Shown: positions 25,470 through 35,004, counted from the first letter of the stretch. The stretch: DNA of 64,000 nucleotides from Actinokineospora bangkokensis (GCF_001940455.1 NZ_MKQR01000004.1:67623-131622); one strand, 5' to 3'. Made by a program: numbers and translations. The notes: a model not told the origin generated them from the letters alone.

Positions 25470-25485
25470 TGTGGTACTTGTCACA
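25470..25485 (+). promoter_or_regulatory. CRP/GlxR-like site upstream of the sdh operon
   Basis: TGTGGTACTTGTCACA matches the TGTGA-N6-TCACA consensus of actinobacterial CRP/GlxR proteins at all but one half-site base. It lies about 100 nt before the first gene of the succinate dehydrogenase operon. Confidence 0.6.
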
Positions 25486-25585
25486 TCTGCTCACAGCGGG
25501 CACAGTCGGCGGTGAGCGGTCCCGGTACGACGGCGTATCGACCAACCCGGCCGCGAACGGACCCACGGTCAGCACGGAGGTCGAC

Positions 25586-25867
25586 ATGACGAGCACTGAG
25601 GTGAGCGAACTGCAGCGGACGATCGGGCAGCTTCGCCTGTGCGTGGCGTCCCTGCGCTCCCGCTACGGCGACACCCCCGCGGTGCGCAGGCTGGACAACG
25701 ACGTGGAGCGCATCGGCATTGACGCCTGCGACCTGAGCGCCGCCCCGGTGGCGCCCGCCCCGCGCGGGCCGGTGGAGCTCGACGTCGTGCACATCCCCGA
25801 CACCCCGTACGACCCGGCGCTCTGGCACGGCGCCGACGACGAGGGGGTCGGCGGCTACCAGCGGTAG
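25586..25867 (+). CDS. Small conserved protein heading the Sdh1 operon
   Basis: This 93-residue soluble protein has an N-terminal helical part (EVSELQRTIGQLRLCVASLRSRYGD) and an acidic C-terminal half with DTPYDPALWHGADDEG. In mycobacteria a protein of similar size (Rv0250c) heads the sdh1 operon, and I take this to be its counterpart; that rests on position and size. The ATG has GGAGG 6 nt upstream. It may be an assembly or accessory subunit. No enzymatic motif is seen. Confidence 0.75.
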   Translation: MTSTEVSELQRTIGQLRLCVASLRSRYGDTPAVRRLDNDVERIGIDACDLSAAPVAPAPRGPVELDVVHIPDTPYDPALWHGADDEGVGGYQR

Positions 25868-25915
25868 CACCACCGCCGCTCGCCGACCCGGAGCTCTCAA
25901 GGACGAGAGGACCAC

Positions 25916-26698
25916 ATGACGTCAGGCGTAGGCGCCCCCGGCCGGGCGACGATCACCGCGCGCACGCTGCGGACCGACCGGTGGTGGGTTCCCCCGCTGC
26001 TGACGAACCTGGGGCTGCTGGCCTTCGTCGCCTACGCGACGGTCCGCTCCTTCATGGGCAAGTGGTACTGGGTCGGCGAGCACGGCTACCTCACGCCGTT
26101 CTACTCGCCGTGCCTCAGTGAGTCGTGCCTGCCGGGCTCGGCGCACTTCGGCACCCCGCTGCCGGAGCTGCCCGGCTGGATCCCGCTGGGCTTCGTGGCC
26201 CTGCCGTTCCTGCTGGGCTTCCGCCTGACCTGCTACTACTACCGCAAGGCCTACTACCGCTCGGTGTGGCAGTCCCCGCCCGCCTGCGCGGTCGCCGAGC
26301 CGCACGGCTCCTACTCCGGTGAGACCCGGCTGCCCCTGGTGGTGCAGAACGCCCACCGGTACTTCTTCTACGTCGCGGTTCTGGTGAGCCTGGTCAACAC
26401 CTACGACGCGGTCGTCGCGCTCACCTACGGCGTGGGGCTCGGCAACGTCGTCCTGCTGGTCAACGTGGTGATGCTCTGGGCGTACACGCTGTCGTGCCAC
26501 TCCTGCAGGCACATCACCGGCGGCAGGCTCAAGCACTTCTCCCGCCACCCGGTGCGCTACCGGCTGTGGACGTTCGTGTCCCGGCTCAACGCCCGGCACA
26601 TGCAGTTGGCGTGGACGACGCTGGGCACGCTCGTGCTCACCGACCTCTACGTGATGCTCGTGGCCAGCGGCGCCATCGACGACCTGCGGATCACCTGA
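25916..26698 (+). CDS. Succinate dehydrogenase (Sdh1-type) membrane anchor
   Basis: This 260-residue protein has about five transmembrane helices and anchors the SdhAB head, passing electrons towards menaquinone. It resembles the Sdh1 anchor of mycobacteria (Rv0249c position) rather than a two-subunit SdhCD. Cysteines and histidines cluster in SPCLSESC (about 61-68) and SCHSCRHI (about 195-202). The mycobacterial Sdh1 anchor has been reported to hold a Rieske-like [2Fe-2S] cluster, and these residues are the obvious candidate ligands here. SdhA starts 13 nt downstream. Confidence 0.85.
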   Translation: MTSGVGAPGRATITARTLRTDRWWVPPLLTNLGLLAFVAYATVRSFMGKWYWVGEHGYLTPFYSPCLSESCLPGSAHFGTPLPELPGWIPLGFVALPFLLGFRLTCYYYRKAYYRSVWQSPPACAVAEPHGSYSGETRLPLVVQNAHRYFFYVAVLVSLVNTYDAVVALTYGVGLGNVVLLVNVVMLWAYTLSCHSCRHITGGRLKHFSRHPVRYRLWTFVSRLNARHMQLAWTTLGTLVLTDLYVMLVASGAIDDLRIT

Positions 26699-26711
26699 GC
26701 GAGGGGACGAC

Positions 26712-28610
26712 ATGACCGAGGTCGAGCGGCACCGGTACGACGTGGTGGTCATCGGGGCGGGCGGCGCGGGCCTGCGCGCGGTCATCGAGGCCCGCGAGCG
26801 GGGCCTGCGGGTGGCGGTGGTGTGCAAGTCGCTGTTCGGCAAGGCGCACACCGTCATGGCCGAGGGCGGGTGCGCGGCGTCGATGGGCAACGCCAACCCC
26901 AACGACAACTGGCAGGTGCACTTCCGCGACACCATGCGCGGCGGCAAGTTCCTCAACAACTGGCGGATGGCCGAGCTGCACGCCAAGGAGGCCCCGGACC
27001 GGGTCTGGGAGCTGGAGACCTACGGCGCCCTGTTCGACCGCACCGCCGACGGCCGCATCAGCCAGCGCAACTTCGGCGGCCACACCTACCCCCGGCTGGC
27101 GCACGTCGGTGACCGCACCGGCCTGGAGCTGATCCGCACGATGCAGCAGAAGATCGTGTCGTTGCAGCAGGAGGACTTCGCCGCGAGCGGCGACCACGAG
27201 GCGCGCATCAAGGTCTTCGCCGAGTGCACCGTCACCGAACTGCTCAAGGACGGCGACCGGATCGCGGGCGCCTTCGGCTACCACCGCGAGACCGGCCGCT
27301 TCGCGCTGTTCGAGGCCCCCGCGGTGGTGCTGGCCACCGGCGGCATCGGCAAGTCGTTCAAGGTCACCTCGAACTCCTGGGAGTACACCGGCGACGGGCA
27401 CGCGCTGGCCCTGCGCGCGGGCGCCCGCCTGGTCAACATGGAGTTCGTCCAGTTCCACCCCACCGGCATGGTCTGGCCGCCGAGCGTGAAGGGCATCCTG
27501 GTCACCGAGGGCGTGCGCGGCGACGGCGGGGTGCTCAAGAACAGCGACGGCGAGCGGTTCATGTTCGGCTACGTCCCCGACGTGTTCAAGGGCCAGTACG
27601 CCGAGAGCACCGAGGAGGCCGACCGCTGGTACACCGACCAGGAGGCCAACCGGCGCACCCCGGACCTGCTGCCCCGCGACGAGGTGGCCCGCGCGATCAA
27701 CACCGAGGTCAAGGAGGGCCGGGGGTCCCCGCACGGCGGGGTGTTCCTCGACATCGCCAGCAGGCTGCCCGCCGAGGAGGTCCGGCGCAGGCTGCCGTCG
27801 ATGTACCACCAGTTCAAGGAGCTGGCCGACGTCGACATCACCGCCGAGCCGATGGAGGTCGGCCCGACCTGCCACTACGTGATGGGCGGCATCGAGGTCG
27901 ACCCGGACACCGCCGCGGCCTCCGTGCCCGGCCTGTTCGCCGCGGGGGAGTGCTCCGGGGGCATGCACGGCTCCAACCGCCTGGGCGGCAACTCGCTGTC
28001 GGACCTGCTGGTGTTCGGCAGGCGCGCGGGCCTGGGCGCGGCCGACTACGTCGAGGGCCTCACCGACCGCCCCACCGCGGCGCAGGCGGCCGTGGACGCC
28101 GCCGCCGCGACGGCGCTGGCCCCGTTCGACCCGGAGGTGGGCGGGGCGCCGGAGAACCCGTACGCGATCCAGAACGAGCTGCAGCAGGCCATGAACGACC
28201 TGGTGGGCATCATCCGCAGGGCCGAGGAGATGCAGCAGGCGCTCGACACCCTCGACCGGCTCAAGGCCCGCCTGCCGAACCTGGTGGTGGAGGGCCACCG
28301 GCAGTTCAACCCCGGCTGGCACCTCGCCCTCGACCTGCGCAACATGCTGCTGGTCAGCGAGTGCGTGGCGCGCGCGGCGCTCACCCGCACCGAGAGCCGC
28401 GGCGGCCACACCCGCGACGACCACCCGGTGATGGACAGCCAGTGGCGCAACACCCTGCTCGTGTGCACTGCCACCGACGGCGGCGTGTCGGTCGAGCGCG
28501 CCGAGCAGGTGCCGATGCGGCCCGACCTGCTGGAGCTGTTCGAGCTGCCCGAGCTGGAGAAGTACTACACCGACGGCGAACTGACCGGACACCCCGGAAG
28601 GGCGGAGTAG
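26712..28610 (+). CDS. sdhA: Succinate dehydrogenase / fumarate reductase flavoprotein subunit
   Basis: This 632-residue subunit oxidises succinate to fumarate on a covalently bound FAD. It has the dinucleotide loop GAGGAG (15-20), the flavin-linking histidine in AHTVMAEGG (His46), the substrate-site region RTESRGGHTRDDHP and the ECSGGMHGSNRLGGNSL segment. The length and the internal insertion fit the Sdh1 class. The ATG has GAGGGGAC upstream. It lies between the membrane anchor and SdhB in one operon. Confidence 0.96.
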   Translation: MTEVERHRYDVVVIGAGGAGLRAVIEARERGLRVAVVCKSLFGKAHTVMAEGGCAASMGNANPNDNWQVHFRDTMRGGKFLNNWRMAELHAKEAPDRVWELETYGALFDRTADGRISQRNFGGHTYPRLAHVGDRTGLELIRTMQQKIVSLQQEDFAASGDHEARIKVFAECTVTELLKDGDRIAGAFGYHRETGRFALFEAPAVVLATGGIGKSFKVTSNSWEYTGDGHALALRAGARLVNMEFVQFHPTGMVWPPSVKGILVTEGVRGDGGVLKNSDGERFMFGYVPDVFKGQYAESTEEADRWYTDQEANRRTPDLLPRDEVARAINTEVKEGRGSPHGGVFLDIASRLPAEEVRRRLPSMYHQFKELADVDITAEPMEVGPTCHYVMGGIEVDPDTAAASVPGLFAAGECSGGMHGSNRLGGNSLSDLLVFGRRAGLGAADYVEGLTDRPTAAQAAVDAAAATALAPFDPEVGGAPENPYAIQNELQQAMNDLVGIIRRAEEMQQALDTLDRLKARLPNLVVEGHRQFNPGWHLALDLRNMLLVSECVARAALTRTESRGGHTRDDHPVMDSQWRNTLLVCTATDGGVSVERAEQVPMRPDLLELFELPELEKYYTDGELTGHPGRAE

Positions 28611-28612
28611 CG

Positions 28613-29368
28613 GTGGCCTACCAGGCGAGCTTCCGGGTCTGGCGCGGCGACGCCGAGGGCGGCGACCTGCGCGACTACACCGTCGAGGTCAACGACGGCG
28701 AGGTCGTGCTCGACATCATCCACCGCCTGCAGGCCACCCAGGTCCCGGACCTGGCGGTGCGCTGGAACTGCAAGGCGGGCAAGTGCGGCTCCTGCTCGGC
28801 GGAGGTCAACGGCAGGCCCCGGCTGCTGTGCATGACCCGGATGTCCACCTTCGCCGAGGACGAGGTCGTCACCGTCACCCCGATGCGCACCTTCCCGGTG
28901 GTGCGCGACCTGGTGACCGACGTGTCGTTCAACTACGCCAAGGCGCGCGAGGTGCCCGCCTTCGCCCCGCCCCCGGGCGTGGCCCCCGGCGAGTACCGGA
29001 TGCGCCAGGTCGACGTGGAGCGCTCGCAGGAGTTCCGCAAGTGCATCGAGTGCTTCTTGTGCCAGGACACCTGCCACGTGCTGCGCGACCACGAGGACAA
29101 CAAGCAGCGCTTCGCCGGTCCGCGCCACCTCATGCGCATCGCGGAGCTGGAGATGCACCCGCTCGACTCCGCCGACCGCGTCCCGGCCGCCCAGGACGAG
29201 CACGGGCTGGGCTACTGCAACATCACCAAGTGCTGCACCGAGGTCTGCCCCGAGCACATCGGCATCACCGACAACGCGCTCATCCCGCTCAAGGAGCGCG
29301 TCGCGGACCGCAGGTACGACCCGATCGTGTGGCTCGGCAACAAGCTCTTCCGCCGCCGCACCCCCTGA
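28613..29368 (+). CDS. sdhB: Succinate dehydrogenase iron-sulfur subunit
   Basis: This 251-residue subunit carries electrons from the flavin through three Fe-S clusters. The plant-ferredoxin-type [2Fe-2S] ligands are in CKAGKCGSC plus a later Cys (RLLC). Two C-terminal clusters are held by CIECFLCQDTC and CCTEVCP. The GTG start is 2 nt after the sdhA stop and has GGCGGAG upstream. It is the last gene of the operon and a strong terminator follows. Confidence 0.96.
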   Translation: MAYQASFRVWRGDAEGGDLRDYTVEVNDGEVVLDIIHRLQATQVPDLAVRWNCKAGKCGSCSAEVNGRPRLLCMTRMSTFAEDEVVTVTPMRTFPVVRDLVTDVSFNYAKAREVPAFAPPPGVAPGEYRMRQVDVERSQEFRKCIECFLCQDTCHVLRDHEDNKQRFAGPRHLMRIAELEMHPLDSADRVPAAQDEHGLGYCNITKCCTEVCPEHIGITDNALIPLKERVADRRYDPIVWLGNKLFRRRTP

Positions 29369-29393
29369 GCCGCGCGGCGCCCCCGCAACGCGA

Positions 29394-29426
29394 AGAGGCG
29401 GTACCCCGGACCGGGGTACCGCCTCT
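29394..29426. terminator. Bidirectional terminator between sdhB and gluD
   Basis: This is a perfect 33-nt palindrome: AGAGGCGGTACCCCGG, a central A, and its complement. It sits between two converging operons. Confidence 0.9.
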
Positions 29427-29438
29427 GAGCTGCGCGGA

Positions 29439-30296
29439 TCAGGCGTTGGCCTTCACCAGCTCCTCGTCGCCGATCGTGGCGTCCGGCGTCTTGCGGCTGC
29501 GCTGCGAGCGCTTCTGCAGGTAGTTGGCCAGCAGGGTCAGCAGCAGGCACAGCGCGATGTAGATGGCGCCGATCACGATGGTCGTCGGCACGATCGGCCG
29601 GGCGAACGACCCCTGCGAGCCGATGTAGCGGGCGTAGTTCAGCAGCTCCTCGTAGGTGATGAGGAAGCCGAGCGCGGTGTCCTTGAGCAGCACGACGAGC
29701 TGGCTGATGATCGTCGGCAGCATCGACCGCAGCGCCTGCGGCAGCAGCACCTGGACCATCACCTGCGTCTTGCGCATGCCCAGCGCGTACGCCGCCTCCG
29801 ACTGGCCCTTGGGCAGGGCCAGCACGCCCGCGCGGAACACCTCCGCCAGCACCGAGCCGTTGTAGAGCGTCAGGCCCAGCACGACCGCCGCGTACGGGGT
29901 CATCTTCACGCCCGCGACCGGCAGGCCGTAGTAGAACAGGAACATCAGGATCAGCAGCGGGATGGCCCGGAAGAACTCCACCACCACCGAGGAGATCGCG
30001 CGCACCCAGGCGTGCTCGGAGAGCCTGCCCGCGGCGAACACGGCGCCGAACACGATCGCCAGCACCGCGCCCAGCGCGAAGGCCTTGAGGGTGTTGCCGA
30101 CCGCGGCCAGCAGGTCCTCCTGGACCTTCTGGTACTGCAACCACTCCCACTTCTCGCCGGTGAACTGCCCGCTGTCGTAGAAGCGGTAGACCACGTAGGC
30201 GATGACCCCGAGCAGCGCCAGCACGCCGACGACGCCGAGGGCGCGGTGGCGCACCCGGGCCTTGGGGCCGGGCAGGTCGAACAGGACGTTGCTCAT
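29439..30296 (-). CDS. gluD: Glutamate ABC transporter permease GluD
   Basis: This 285-residue permease of the polar amino-acid (PAAT) family has an N-terminal soluble stretch and about five membrane helices. The ATPase-docking loop is EAAYALGMRKTQVMVQVLLPQAL. It works with GluC, GluB and GluA to import glutamate. The start is the ATG at 30296, which overlaps the gluC stop by 4 nt (ATGA); an ATG five codons upstream is less likely. The C-terminus is longer than that of GluC. Confidence 0.92.
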   Translation of the reverse strand: MSNVLFDLPGPKARVRHRALGVVGVLALLGVIAYVVYRFYDSGQFTGEKWEWLQYQKVQEDLLAAVGNTLKAFALGAVLAIVFGAVFAAGRLSEHAWVRAISSVVVEFFRAIPLLILMFLFYYGLPVAGVKMTPYAAVVLGLTLYNGSVLAEVFRAGVLALPKGQSEAAYALGMRKTQVMVQVLLPQALRSMLPTIISQLVVLLKDTALGFLITYEELLNYARYIGSQGSFARPIVPTTIVIGAIYIALCLLLTLLANYLQKRSQRSRKTPDATIGDEELVKANA

Positions 30297-30940
30297 CGGG
30301 CGCGGCTCCAACGCTTCTCGAGGGCACGCTGGACCAGGGTGAGCACCAGGACCAGGACGATGAAGCCCAGGGCGACGAAGGTCAGCACGAGCAGCTGGTT
30401 CTCGCCCCTCTCGGACAGGATCTGGCGGATCGCGCCCGCCTCGGCGACGGAGAAGCCCGCCGCGATGGTCGTGTTCTTCAGCAGCGCGATCAGCGTCGAG
30501 ATCATCGGCGGGGCCACCGCGCGCACCGCCTGCGGCAGGATCACCAGGCCCAGCGACTGGCTGAAGCCCAGCCCGAGCGCGCGCGCCGCCTCGGCCTGCC
30601 CGACCGGCACGGTGTTGATGCCCGAGCGCACGACCTCGCAGATGAACGCCGAGGTGTACACCGACAGCGCCACGACCGCCGCCGCGAAGTACGACAGCTC
30701 GACGATCTCCAGCAGCGGGTAGGCGAAGACGAAGAACAGGAAGACCAGCGTGAGCGGGGTGTTGCGGACCACCGTCACGTACAGCGTGCCCGCCGCCCGG
30801 AACACCGGGACCGGGCTGACCCGCATCATCGCCAGCACGGTGCCGCCGACCAGCGACGCGACCGCGGACAGCAGGAACAGCAGGACGGTGACGCGGAAGC
30901 CGTCCACGAAGTAGTGCAGGTTGTCGAACAGCACGCGCAT
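30293..30940 (-). CDS. gluC: Glutamate ABC transporter permease GluC
   Basis: This 215-residue PAAT-family permease has about five transmembrane helices and the docking loop EAARALGLGFSQSLGLVILPQAV. It pairs with GluD as a heterodimer. gluD overlaps its stop codon, and gluB lies about 77 nt upstream in the same operon. Confidence 0.92.
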   Translation of the reverse strand: MRVLFDNLHYFVDGFRVTVLLFLLSAVASLVGGTVLAMMRVSPVPVFRAAGTLYVTVVRNTPLTLVFLFFVFAYPLLEIVELSYFAAAVVALSVYTSAFICEVVRSGINTVPVGQAEAARALGLGFSQSLGLVILPQAVRAVAPPMISTLIALLKNTTIAAGFSVAEAGAIRQILSERGENQLLVLTFVALGFIVLVLVLTLVQRALEKRWSRAR

Positions 30941-31017
30941 GTTGGCTTCTCCAGCGCCGTGTTAGGGGAGCGGGCCGGTGACCGGTCGGTCACCGGCCCG
31001 CTCGGGGGACTGCCGGA

Positions 31018-31908
31018 TCAGTAGCGGTCGACCGACGGCGGGCTGACCTTGGTGCCCGACTTGCCCAGGGTGGCGTCGTAGATGGCCTGCCAGGTGCCGT
31101 CCTTGAACGAGGCCTCCAGGATGTCGTTCACCTTGTCGCGCAGGGCCTTGTCGTCCTTGGGCAGGCCGATGCCGTAGGGCTCCTTGGAGAAGGGCTCGCC
31201 GACGACCTTGAGCTTGTCGCTGTCCTGGGAGGCGAAGCCGAGCAGGATCGCGTCGTCGGTGGTGACGGCGTCGACCTCCTTGGCCAGCAGCTTGTCGACG
31301 CACTGGGCGTAGCCCTGGAACTCGACGATGTTGCCCGGCTCGGTCAGGCCCTGGTCGCGCACCCGCTGGATCGGGGTGGACCCGGTCACCGAGCAGACCT
31401 TCTTGCCCTTGAGGGTGTCCTTGCCGGTGATGGTGCTCTCGTCCGAGCGCACCAGCAGGCTCTGCCCGGCCACGAAGTACGGGCCCGCGAAGGAGATCTG
31501 CTGCTTGCGCTTGTCGTTGATGGTGTAGGTGCCGACGTAGTAGTCGACGTCGCCGTTGACGATGGCCTGCTCGCGGCCCGCGGACTGGACGACCTTGTAC
31601 TCGATCTTGCTCTCGTCGAAGCCGAGCTTGGCCGCGACCAGCTTGGCGATCTCGATGTCGAAGCCGGAGAACTTGCCGGTCGTCGGGTCCTTGAAGCCCA
31701 GGCCCGGCTGGTCCTCCTTGACGCCGATGCGGACCTTGCCCGCGGCCTTGATCTTGGCGAAGGTCGGCGAGCCCGCGACGTCGACGTTGGCCTCGACGGC
31801 CGCGGTGGTGGACGGGGCGGACGCGGTGTCCGGCGAGCCCTCCTTGCCGCACGCGCTCAGCACGAGCCCGGTGGCGAGCAGCCCGGTGACCAGGGTACGA
31901 ACCCTCAT
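31018..31908 (-). CDS. gluB: Glutamate-binding lipoprotein GluB
   Basis: This 296-residue lipoprotein has the lipobox LSAC (17-20). The mature protein is a type II periplasmic-binding fold of the amino-acid class (RIGVKEDQPGLGF opening, GFDIEIAKLVAAKLG, YYVGTYTINDKRK). It captures glutamate outside the cell. It stands between gluA and gluC, the same order as gluABCD of Corynebacterium, where this operon also neighbours recA-recX (from memory). Confidence 0.93.
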   Translation of the reverse strand: MRVRTLVTGLLATGLVLSACGKEGSPDTASAPSTTAAVEANVDVAGSPTFAKIKAAGKVRIGVKEDQPGLGFKDPTTGKFSGFDIEIAKLVAAKLGFDESKIEYKVVQSAGREQAIVNGDVDYYVGTYTINDKRKQQISFAGPYFVAGQSLLVRSDESTITGKDTLKGKKVCSVTGSTPIQRVRDQGLTEPGNIVEFQGYAQCVDKLLAKEVDAVTTDDAILLGFASQDSDKLKVVGEPFSKEPYGIGLPKDDKALRDKVNDILEASFKDGTWQAIYDATLGKSGTKVSPPSVDRY

Positions 31909-31963
31909 CGTTGTCTGTCTCCAGAATCTGTCCAGCGGCGAGTCGGTCGACTCCCCGGCTCCA

Positions 31964-32731
31964 CTAGTGGGTCAGGATCTTGCCGAGGAAGTCCCGGGCG
32001 CGCACGGACTTGGGCGCGGTGAAGAACTCCTCCGGGGTCGTGTCCTCCACGACCTCCCCGTCGGCCATGAACACGACCCGGTTGGCCGCCTTGCGGGCGA
32101 AGCCCATCTCGTGGGTGACCACGACCATGGTCATGCCCTCGGCGGCCAGGCCGGTCATCACGTCGAGCACCTCCTGGACCATCTCCGGGTCCAGCGCCGA
32201 GGTCGGCTCGTCGAACAGCATCACCTTCGGCCGCATGGCCAGCGCCCTGGCGATGGCCGCGCGCTGCTGCTGGCCACCGGAGAGCTGGGCCGGGTACTTC
32301 TCGGCCTGCGCGGCGATGCCCACCCGCTCCAGCAGCTCCATCGCCGTCTTGCGGGCCTCGGCGGCGGGGGTCTTGCGCACCTTGACCGGGGCCAGGGTGA
32401 CGTTCTCCAGGATCGTCTTGTGCGCGAAGAGGTTGAACGACTGGAACACCATGCCCACGTCCGCGCGCAGCCTGGCCAGGTCCTTGCCCTCGGCGGGCAG
32501 CGGCTTGCCGTCGATGGCGATGCGCCCGGAGTCGATGGGCTCCAGCCGGTTGATGGCCCGGCACAGCGTCGACTTGCCCGAGCCCGACGGGCCGAGCACG
32601 ACGACGACCTGCCCCCTCGGGACCTCCAGGGTGATGTCCTTGAGCACGTGCAGCGGGCCGAAGTGCTTGTCGACCGACTGCACGCTGATCATCGAAGTTC
32701 CGGACGTCGACTCGGGGTCCGGGGCGGTCAT
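31964..32731 (-). CDS. gluA: Glutamate ABC transporter ATPase GluA
   Basis: This 255-residue ATPase has Walker [10 protein letters not shown], signature LSGGQQQR, Walker [15 protein letters not shown] and the switch histidine in VVTHEMGFA. The ATG at 32731 is taken because GGGAGG lies 4 nt upstream; an internal ATG (MISVQSV) begins the conserved domain. It is the first gene of gluABCD and divergent from a response-regulator gene, with about 157 nt between. Confidence 0.94.
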   Translation of the reverse strand: MTAPDPESTSGTSMISVQSVDKHFGPLHVLKDITLEVPRGQVVVVLGPSGSGKSTLCRAINRLEPIDSGRIAIDGKPLPAEGKDLARLRADVGMVFQSFNLFAHKTILENVTLAPVKVRKTPAAEARKTAMELLERVGIAAQAEKYPAQLSGGQQQRAAIARALAMRPKVMLFDEPTSALDPEMVQEVLDVMTGLAAEGMTMVVVTHEMGFARKAANRVVFMADGEVVEDTTPEEFFTAPKSVRARDFLGKILTH

Positions 32732-32793
32732 GGGTCCTCCCACGAGGGCTTGCGTGAACGTTGGGCGACGTCTGTCTGGCTCGCGATGGGCAG

Positions 32794-32821
32794 AAGCTAC
32801 CCCCGCTGGTGCCGATGTCCA
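32794..32821 (-). promoter_or_regulatory. Probable gluABCD promoter
   Basis: On the minus strand TGGACA, a 16-nt spacer and TAGCTT form a sigma70-like promoter about 65 nt before gluA. Just upstream, TTGAG and CTCAA flank a 12-nt spacer, a possible operator shared with the divergent response-regulator gene. Confidence 0.5.
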
Positions 32822-32888
32822 TGTCGCTTGAGCAACACTTAGGGTCTCAACTCTGTCACACCCGCCGCTCGGGAACCGGAGGACACGC

Positions 32889-33557
32889 GTGCGAGTGCTG
32901 CTCGTGGAGGACGACGACCCCGTCGCCGAGGCCCTGGTGCCCGCCCTGGCCAGGCACGGGCTGGCCGTGCGCAGGCTGCCCTCGGCCGCGGGCGCCCTGG
33001 AGCTGGTCGGCGAGGTCGACGTCGTGCTGCTCGACCTGCGCCTGCCCGATGTGGACGGGGTGGTGCTGTGCAGGCGCATGCGGGAGGTCTCCGGCGACGT
33101 CGCCATCATCATGGTGACCGCCCTGGGCGAGGTGCACGACAAGGTGGTGGGCCTGCAGGCCGGGGCAGACGACTACGTCGTCAAGCCCTACGACGTCGAC
33201 GAGCTGGTGGCGCGCATCCACGCCGTGCACCGCAGGCGCACCGGGGCCAACCCGGTGGCCGAGCTCGACGGCGCCCGGGTCGACTTCGACCGCCGGGAGG
33301 TCACTGTGGACGGAGTGCCGGTGCTGCTGTCCCGCAAGGAGTTCCAGGTGCTCGCGCTCATCTTCAACGCCCGCGGCGCGGTCTGCGAGCGGGAGACGAT
33401 CCTCGACCAGGTGTGGCAGCACGCGGGCGCGGCGGAGAACCGCTCGCTGGACGTGCACATCGCCAACCTGCGCACCAAGCTGGGCCGCAGCGGGCTGATC
33501 GAGACCGTGCGCGGCGTGGGCTACCGGCTCAGCGGCCAGCCGCGGTTCGCGGGCTGA
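32889..33557 (+). CDS. OmpR-family response regulator
   Basis: This 222-residue regulator has a receiver domain with the acidic pair EDD (7-9), phospho-acceptor Asp49 in [11 protein letters not shown], the threonine in MVTALG and the lysine in VVKPYD. A winged-helix DNA-binding domain follows ([13 protein letters not shown] ... [13 protein letters not shown] ... GVGYRL). It is transcribed away from gluABCD and is followed by its kinase after 25 nt. Plausible targets are gluABCD and the TAXI receptor gene. Confidence 0.92.
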   Translation: MRVLLVEDDDPVAEALVPALARHGLAVRRLPSAAGALELVGEVDVVLLDLRLPDVDGVVLCRRMREVSGDVAIIMVTALGEVHDKVVGLQAGADDYVVKPYDVDELVARIHAVHRRRTGANPVAELDGARVDFDRREVTVDGVPVLLSRKEFQVLALIFNARGAVCERETILDQVWQHAGAAENRSLDVHIANLRTKLGRSGLIETVRGVGYRLSGQPRFAG

Positions 33558-33582
33558 GACCGCCGGGCGGGGGAGGAGCGGG

Positions 33583-35004
33583 GTGCGCACGCGGCTGCTG
33601 GGCATGGTCTGGTTCCTGATCGCCCTGGTGGTGTTCGGCCTCGGCGTGCCGCTGGCGCGCTCGGTGGCCGGGGCCGAGCAGCAGGACCTCTACCTGCGGC
33701 GGCTCACCGCCCTCAACCGCTTCTCCTCCCTGGCCCAGCAACCGCTCACCGACGCCCAGCCCCGGCTGCTGCGCGGCAGCCTCGACCGCTACGCCGAGGT
33801 CTACGGGGTGTCGGTGGTGGTCGTCGACGCCGACGGCGAGCGCGCCGTCAGCTCCGCCGACGGCTCCGGTCGTCCCATGATCGACCTGGCGGACCCGGCG
33901 GTGCGCGACGCCATCGGGCTCGCCCTGGCGGGCAGGCGGCCGGGGCCGGGGCCCCTGCTGGTGCCCTGGGACACCGACCCGCTGGTGCTCGCCGCGCCGG
34001 TGCTGGCCGACGGCGAGGTGCGCGGCGCGGTCGTGGTCGTCTCCCCGACCGCCGCCACCCGCACCACGATCCTGTGGTGGTGGGTGGGCATCGCGGGCGG
34101 CGGGCTGCTGGCGTTCGCGCTGGCACTGTCGGTGGCGGTGCCGGTGGTGCGCTGGATCCTGCGCCCGGTGCGCAGGCTCGACCAGGCCACCGGCGAGCTC
34201 GTCGCCGCGGTGGTCAGCGGCCGCGACGCCGACCCGGTCGGCGCCGAGCAGGGGCCGCCGGAGCTGCGCGAGCTGGGCCGCTCGTTCGACCGGATGGCCG
34301 CCAGCGTCAGCGGCACCCTGGCCGCCCAGCGCGCGTTCGTCGCCGACGCCTCGCACCAGCTGCGCAACCCGCTCACCGCGCTCAAGCTGCGCCTGGTCAA
34401 CCTCGACGGGCACGTCGACGCCACCGCCGAGGCGCACCGGGTGGCCGCGGTGGCCGAGGCCGACCGGCTCAACCGCATCCTCGACGAGCTGCTGTCCATG
34501 GCCCGCGCCGAGGCCGACCGCGACGACCTCGTCCCGGTCGACGTCGACGCCGCGGTCGCCGACCGCACCGCCGACTGGCGGGTGGTGGCCGAGGCCAAGG
34601 GGGTGCCGCTGCACGTCGACGCCTCCGTCGGCGCCACCCGGGTGCTCATGCCGCCGCGCTCGGTGGAGGCGGTGCTCGACGCGCTGCTGGACAACGCGCT
34701 GAAGTTCACCCCGCCGGGGGCCGCGGTGGAGGTGGCCGCCGACGTCGACGACGACCTCGTCCGGCTCACCGTCCGCGACCACGGCCCCGGCCTGCGCGAG
34801 GACGAGCTGCCCAGGGCCACCGACCGGTTCTGGCGCAGCAACGCCCACCAGAACGTCCCCGGCTCCGGGCTGGGCCTGTCGATCGTGTCCCGGCTGGTGC
34901 AGCGGGTGGGCGGGCAGCTGGTGCTGAGCCTGCCCGACGGCGGCGGGCTGGCGGTCACCGCCGAGGTGCCCGCCGCGGGGCCTCAGCCGTCGGCCGAGCG
35001 GTAG
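33583..35004 (+). CDS. Two-component sensor histidine kinase
   Basis: This 473-residue membrane kinase has helix 1 near residues 5-27, an outer sensor region of about 140 residues, helix 2 near 165-190, and a HAMP linker. The H-box ASHQLRNPLTALK follows with His near 257, then the N box (LLDNALKFT) and G boxes (DHGPGL, GSGLGLSIV). It phosphorylates the regulator encoded just upstream. The GTG has GGAG upstream. Its 3' end overlaps the convergent TAXI receptor gene by 22 nt. Confidence 0.92.
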   Translation: MRTRLLGMVWFLIALVVFGLGVPLARSVAGAEQQDLYLRRLTALNRFSSLAQQPLTDAQPRLLRGSLDRYAEVYGVSVVVVDADGERAVSSADGSGRPMIDLADPAVRDAIGLALAGRRPGPGPLLVPWDTDPLVLAAPVLADGEVRGAVVVVSPTAATRTTILWWWVGIAGGGLLAFALALSVAVPVVRWILRPVRRLDQATGELVAAVVSGRDADPVGAEQGPPELRELGRSFDRMAASVSGTLAAQRAFVADASHQLRNPLTALKLRLVNLDGHVDATAEAHRVAAVAEADRLNRILDELLSMARAEADRDDLVPVDVDAAVADRTADWRVVAEAKGVPLHVDASVGATRVLMPPRSVEAVLDALLDNALKFTPPGAAVEVAADVDDDLVRLTVRDHGPGLREDELPRATDRFWRSNAHQNVPGSGLGLSIVSRLVQRVGGQLVLSLPDGGGLAVTAEVPAAGPQPSAER

